From contig CAKZLT010000635.1 in NCBI GenBank assembly GCA_937127195.1, forward strand, positions 1 to 6,201: a DNA stretch of 6,201 nt. Reading direction: 5' to 3'. Below, in pieces: positions 5,396 to 6,201 of the stretch; position 1 is the first letter of the stretch, and each line of letters begins with the position of its first letter. The position numbers and the translations under genes were made by a program. The stretch comes from an uncultured Saprospiraceae bacterium. GTDB lineage: Bacteria > Bacteroidota > Bacteroidia > Chitinophagales > Saprospiraceae. The notes below the pieces were generated by a model. The model ran no database searches, was not told the DNA's origin, and saw nothing but the letters and a program-made list of their open reading frames with translations.

Positions 5396-6201
5396 CATAT
5401 TAAAATAATCTCTTTCATACAAATCATCACTATGTCGCGTTCTAGCAACTTGACCAGTATAACTAACCGAAATTTCAAAACCACCTCTAAAACCAGTAAT
5501 GACAGACAATAAATTAATATTGGTATCATAGCTCATACTAACTTTTATTTTGTTCATTTCCATACCTACGGTAGCAATCATAGCTTCTTGATATCGCCAA
5601 AAAACGCCACCAAAAAATTGATGACCATTTTCGAAGCCCTTATATAAGGTCGCTCCGACATTGAATTGCCTTGCGCCTCCTTGTGCAATCACAAAAAAAG
5701 CAGGTTGAAGAATAACGCTAGAATTGAGATAATAATCTGCATCTCCATGAACAATGACAGCAGAGGAAGTTGAGCTAACATTTCTAACCGCGGTTTCTTG
5801 AAATCCGCCAATATGTAAAATAGAAACGCCCATTTTGAAACTAAAACGACTATTGAGATAAGAAGTCCAATTTGTTCCTATCCGAATATCGGGATTAACA
5901 GTCATAGAGGAGTTGATAATTTCATTTTCGCCCCCAAGCAAACCACTTGCAAATTTTATATCACTGACATTGTATCTTCTTGTAAAAACACCACCTTGAA
6001 ATCCAATTGACCAATAAAAGCGTTCTTCTTTATCCAATGCTACATGATAAGCCCACGAGCCAAGTATTGTGTTATTAATTAATTTATCATTGAATGCCGT
6101 TTCTTGTGAAACCGCCAAACCTAAACCCATATTATTATTGGTCAAACTAAAGCGATTAAAGTCACCAGCAAATGAATAATTTTTATAGCCTCCGTCGATA
6201 C
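5390..6201 (-). CDS. PorP/SprF-family T9SS outer-membrane protein (5' end cut by window)
   Basis: The frame stays open to the window edge, so the true start lies beyond 6201; the visible part is 269 residues ending at TAA 5390-5392. It begins IDGGYKNYSFAGDFN and alternates hydrophobic and aromatic strands with polar turns, as in a beta barrel: FYWSIGFQGGVFTRRYN, RFSFKMGVSILHIGG, HQFFGGVFWRYQEAMIATVG, MNKIKVSMSYDTNIN and GGFEISVSY near the end. These features and the order of strands fit PorP/SprF proteins, usually about 300-340 residues, so some 40-70 N-terminal residues including the signal peptide should be missing. Such proteins partner type B T9SS cargoes at the outer membrane. After the last strand comes an unusual polar tail of about 22 residues (TGQVARTRHSDDLYERDYF...). 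The final Asp codon and the stop lie within the arm of the palindromic element. Confidence 0.88.
   Translation of the reverse strand, partial: IDGGYKNYSFAGDFNRFSLTNNNMGLGLAVSQETAFNDKLINNTILGSWAYHVALDKEERFYWSIGFQGGVFTRRYNVSDIKFASGLLGGENEIINSSMTVNPDIRIGTNWTSYLNSRFSFKMGVSILHIGGFQETAVRNVSSTSSAVIVHGDADYYLNSSVILQPAFFVIAQGGARQFNVGATLYKGFENGHQFFGGVFWRYQEAMIATVGMEMNKIKVSMSYDTNINLLSVITGFRGGFEISVSYTGQVARTRHSDDLYERDYFNMD

Noticed and set aside
5029..5407. Target-site duplication flanking the palindromic element
   Set aside because: The outer boundaries are blurred by a second short inverted match after gaps, and no direct repeat flanks either possible pair of ends.
6143..6145. TTG as the start of the PorP/SprF-like protein
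   Set aside because: The frame continues upstream to the window edge with sensible family-like sequence (IDGGYKNYSFAGDFN), and no ribosome site precedes the TTG, so the gene is simply cut by the window.

Overview
The window looks like chromosomal DNA from an AT-rich member of the phylum Bacteroidota (Flavobacteriia- or Saprospiria-like; the class is a guess). Three things support this. There is a secreted giant protein with a type B type IX secretion (T9SS) C-terminal domain, there is a PorP/SprF-family outer-membrane protein, and there are TAnnTTTG-type promoter boxes. All three genes lie on the minus strand, so transcription runs from high to low coordinates.

Layout in transcription order: (i) 6201-5390, the C-terminal 269 residues of a PorP/SprF-like beta-barrel protein whose start lies outside the window. 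(ii) About 5045-5395, a nested palindromic element. Its outer arms are about 80 bp and about 94% identical, with shorter inverted repeats inside, and one arm includes the last codon and stop of the PorP/SprF gene. (iii) 4963-3935, a complete 37-kDa nucleoid-associated protein (NdpA/YejK family). It has a TATCTTTG promoter box and an unusually strong Shine-Dalgarno sequence that fixes its start. (iv) 3934-3618, a 317-bp intergenic region holding a weak terminator-like hairpin, a second TATCTTTG box, and inverted repeats that could mask the next start codon in read-through RNA. (v) 3617-1, a secreted protein of at least 1205 residues, read in one uninterrupted frame that runs off the window edge. 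It has a signal peptide, a CUB-like region, a choice-of-anchor L domain, a Calx-beta-like segment, four Ig-like repeats and a T9SS type B sorting domain.

Functionally, the large protein is a predicted cell-surface or released T9SS cargo, and PorP/SprF proteins are outer-membrane partners of such cargoes. In Bacteroidota a PorP/SprF gene commonly follows the gene of its type B cargo. The PorP/SprF gene here therefore probably belongs to a cargo upstream of 6201, and the large cargo probably has its own partner just beyond position 1. The nucleoid protein sits between them and appears to be an independent transcription unit. The least explained object is the palindromic element at 5045-5395.
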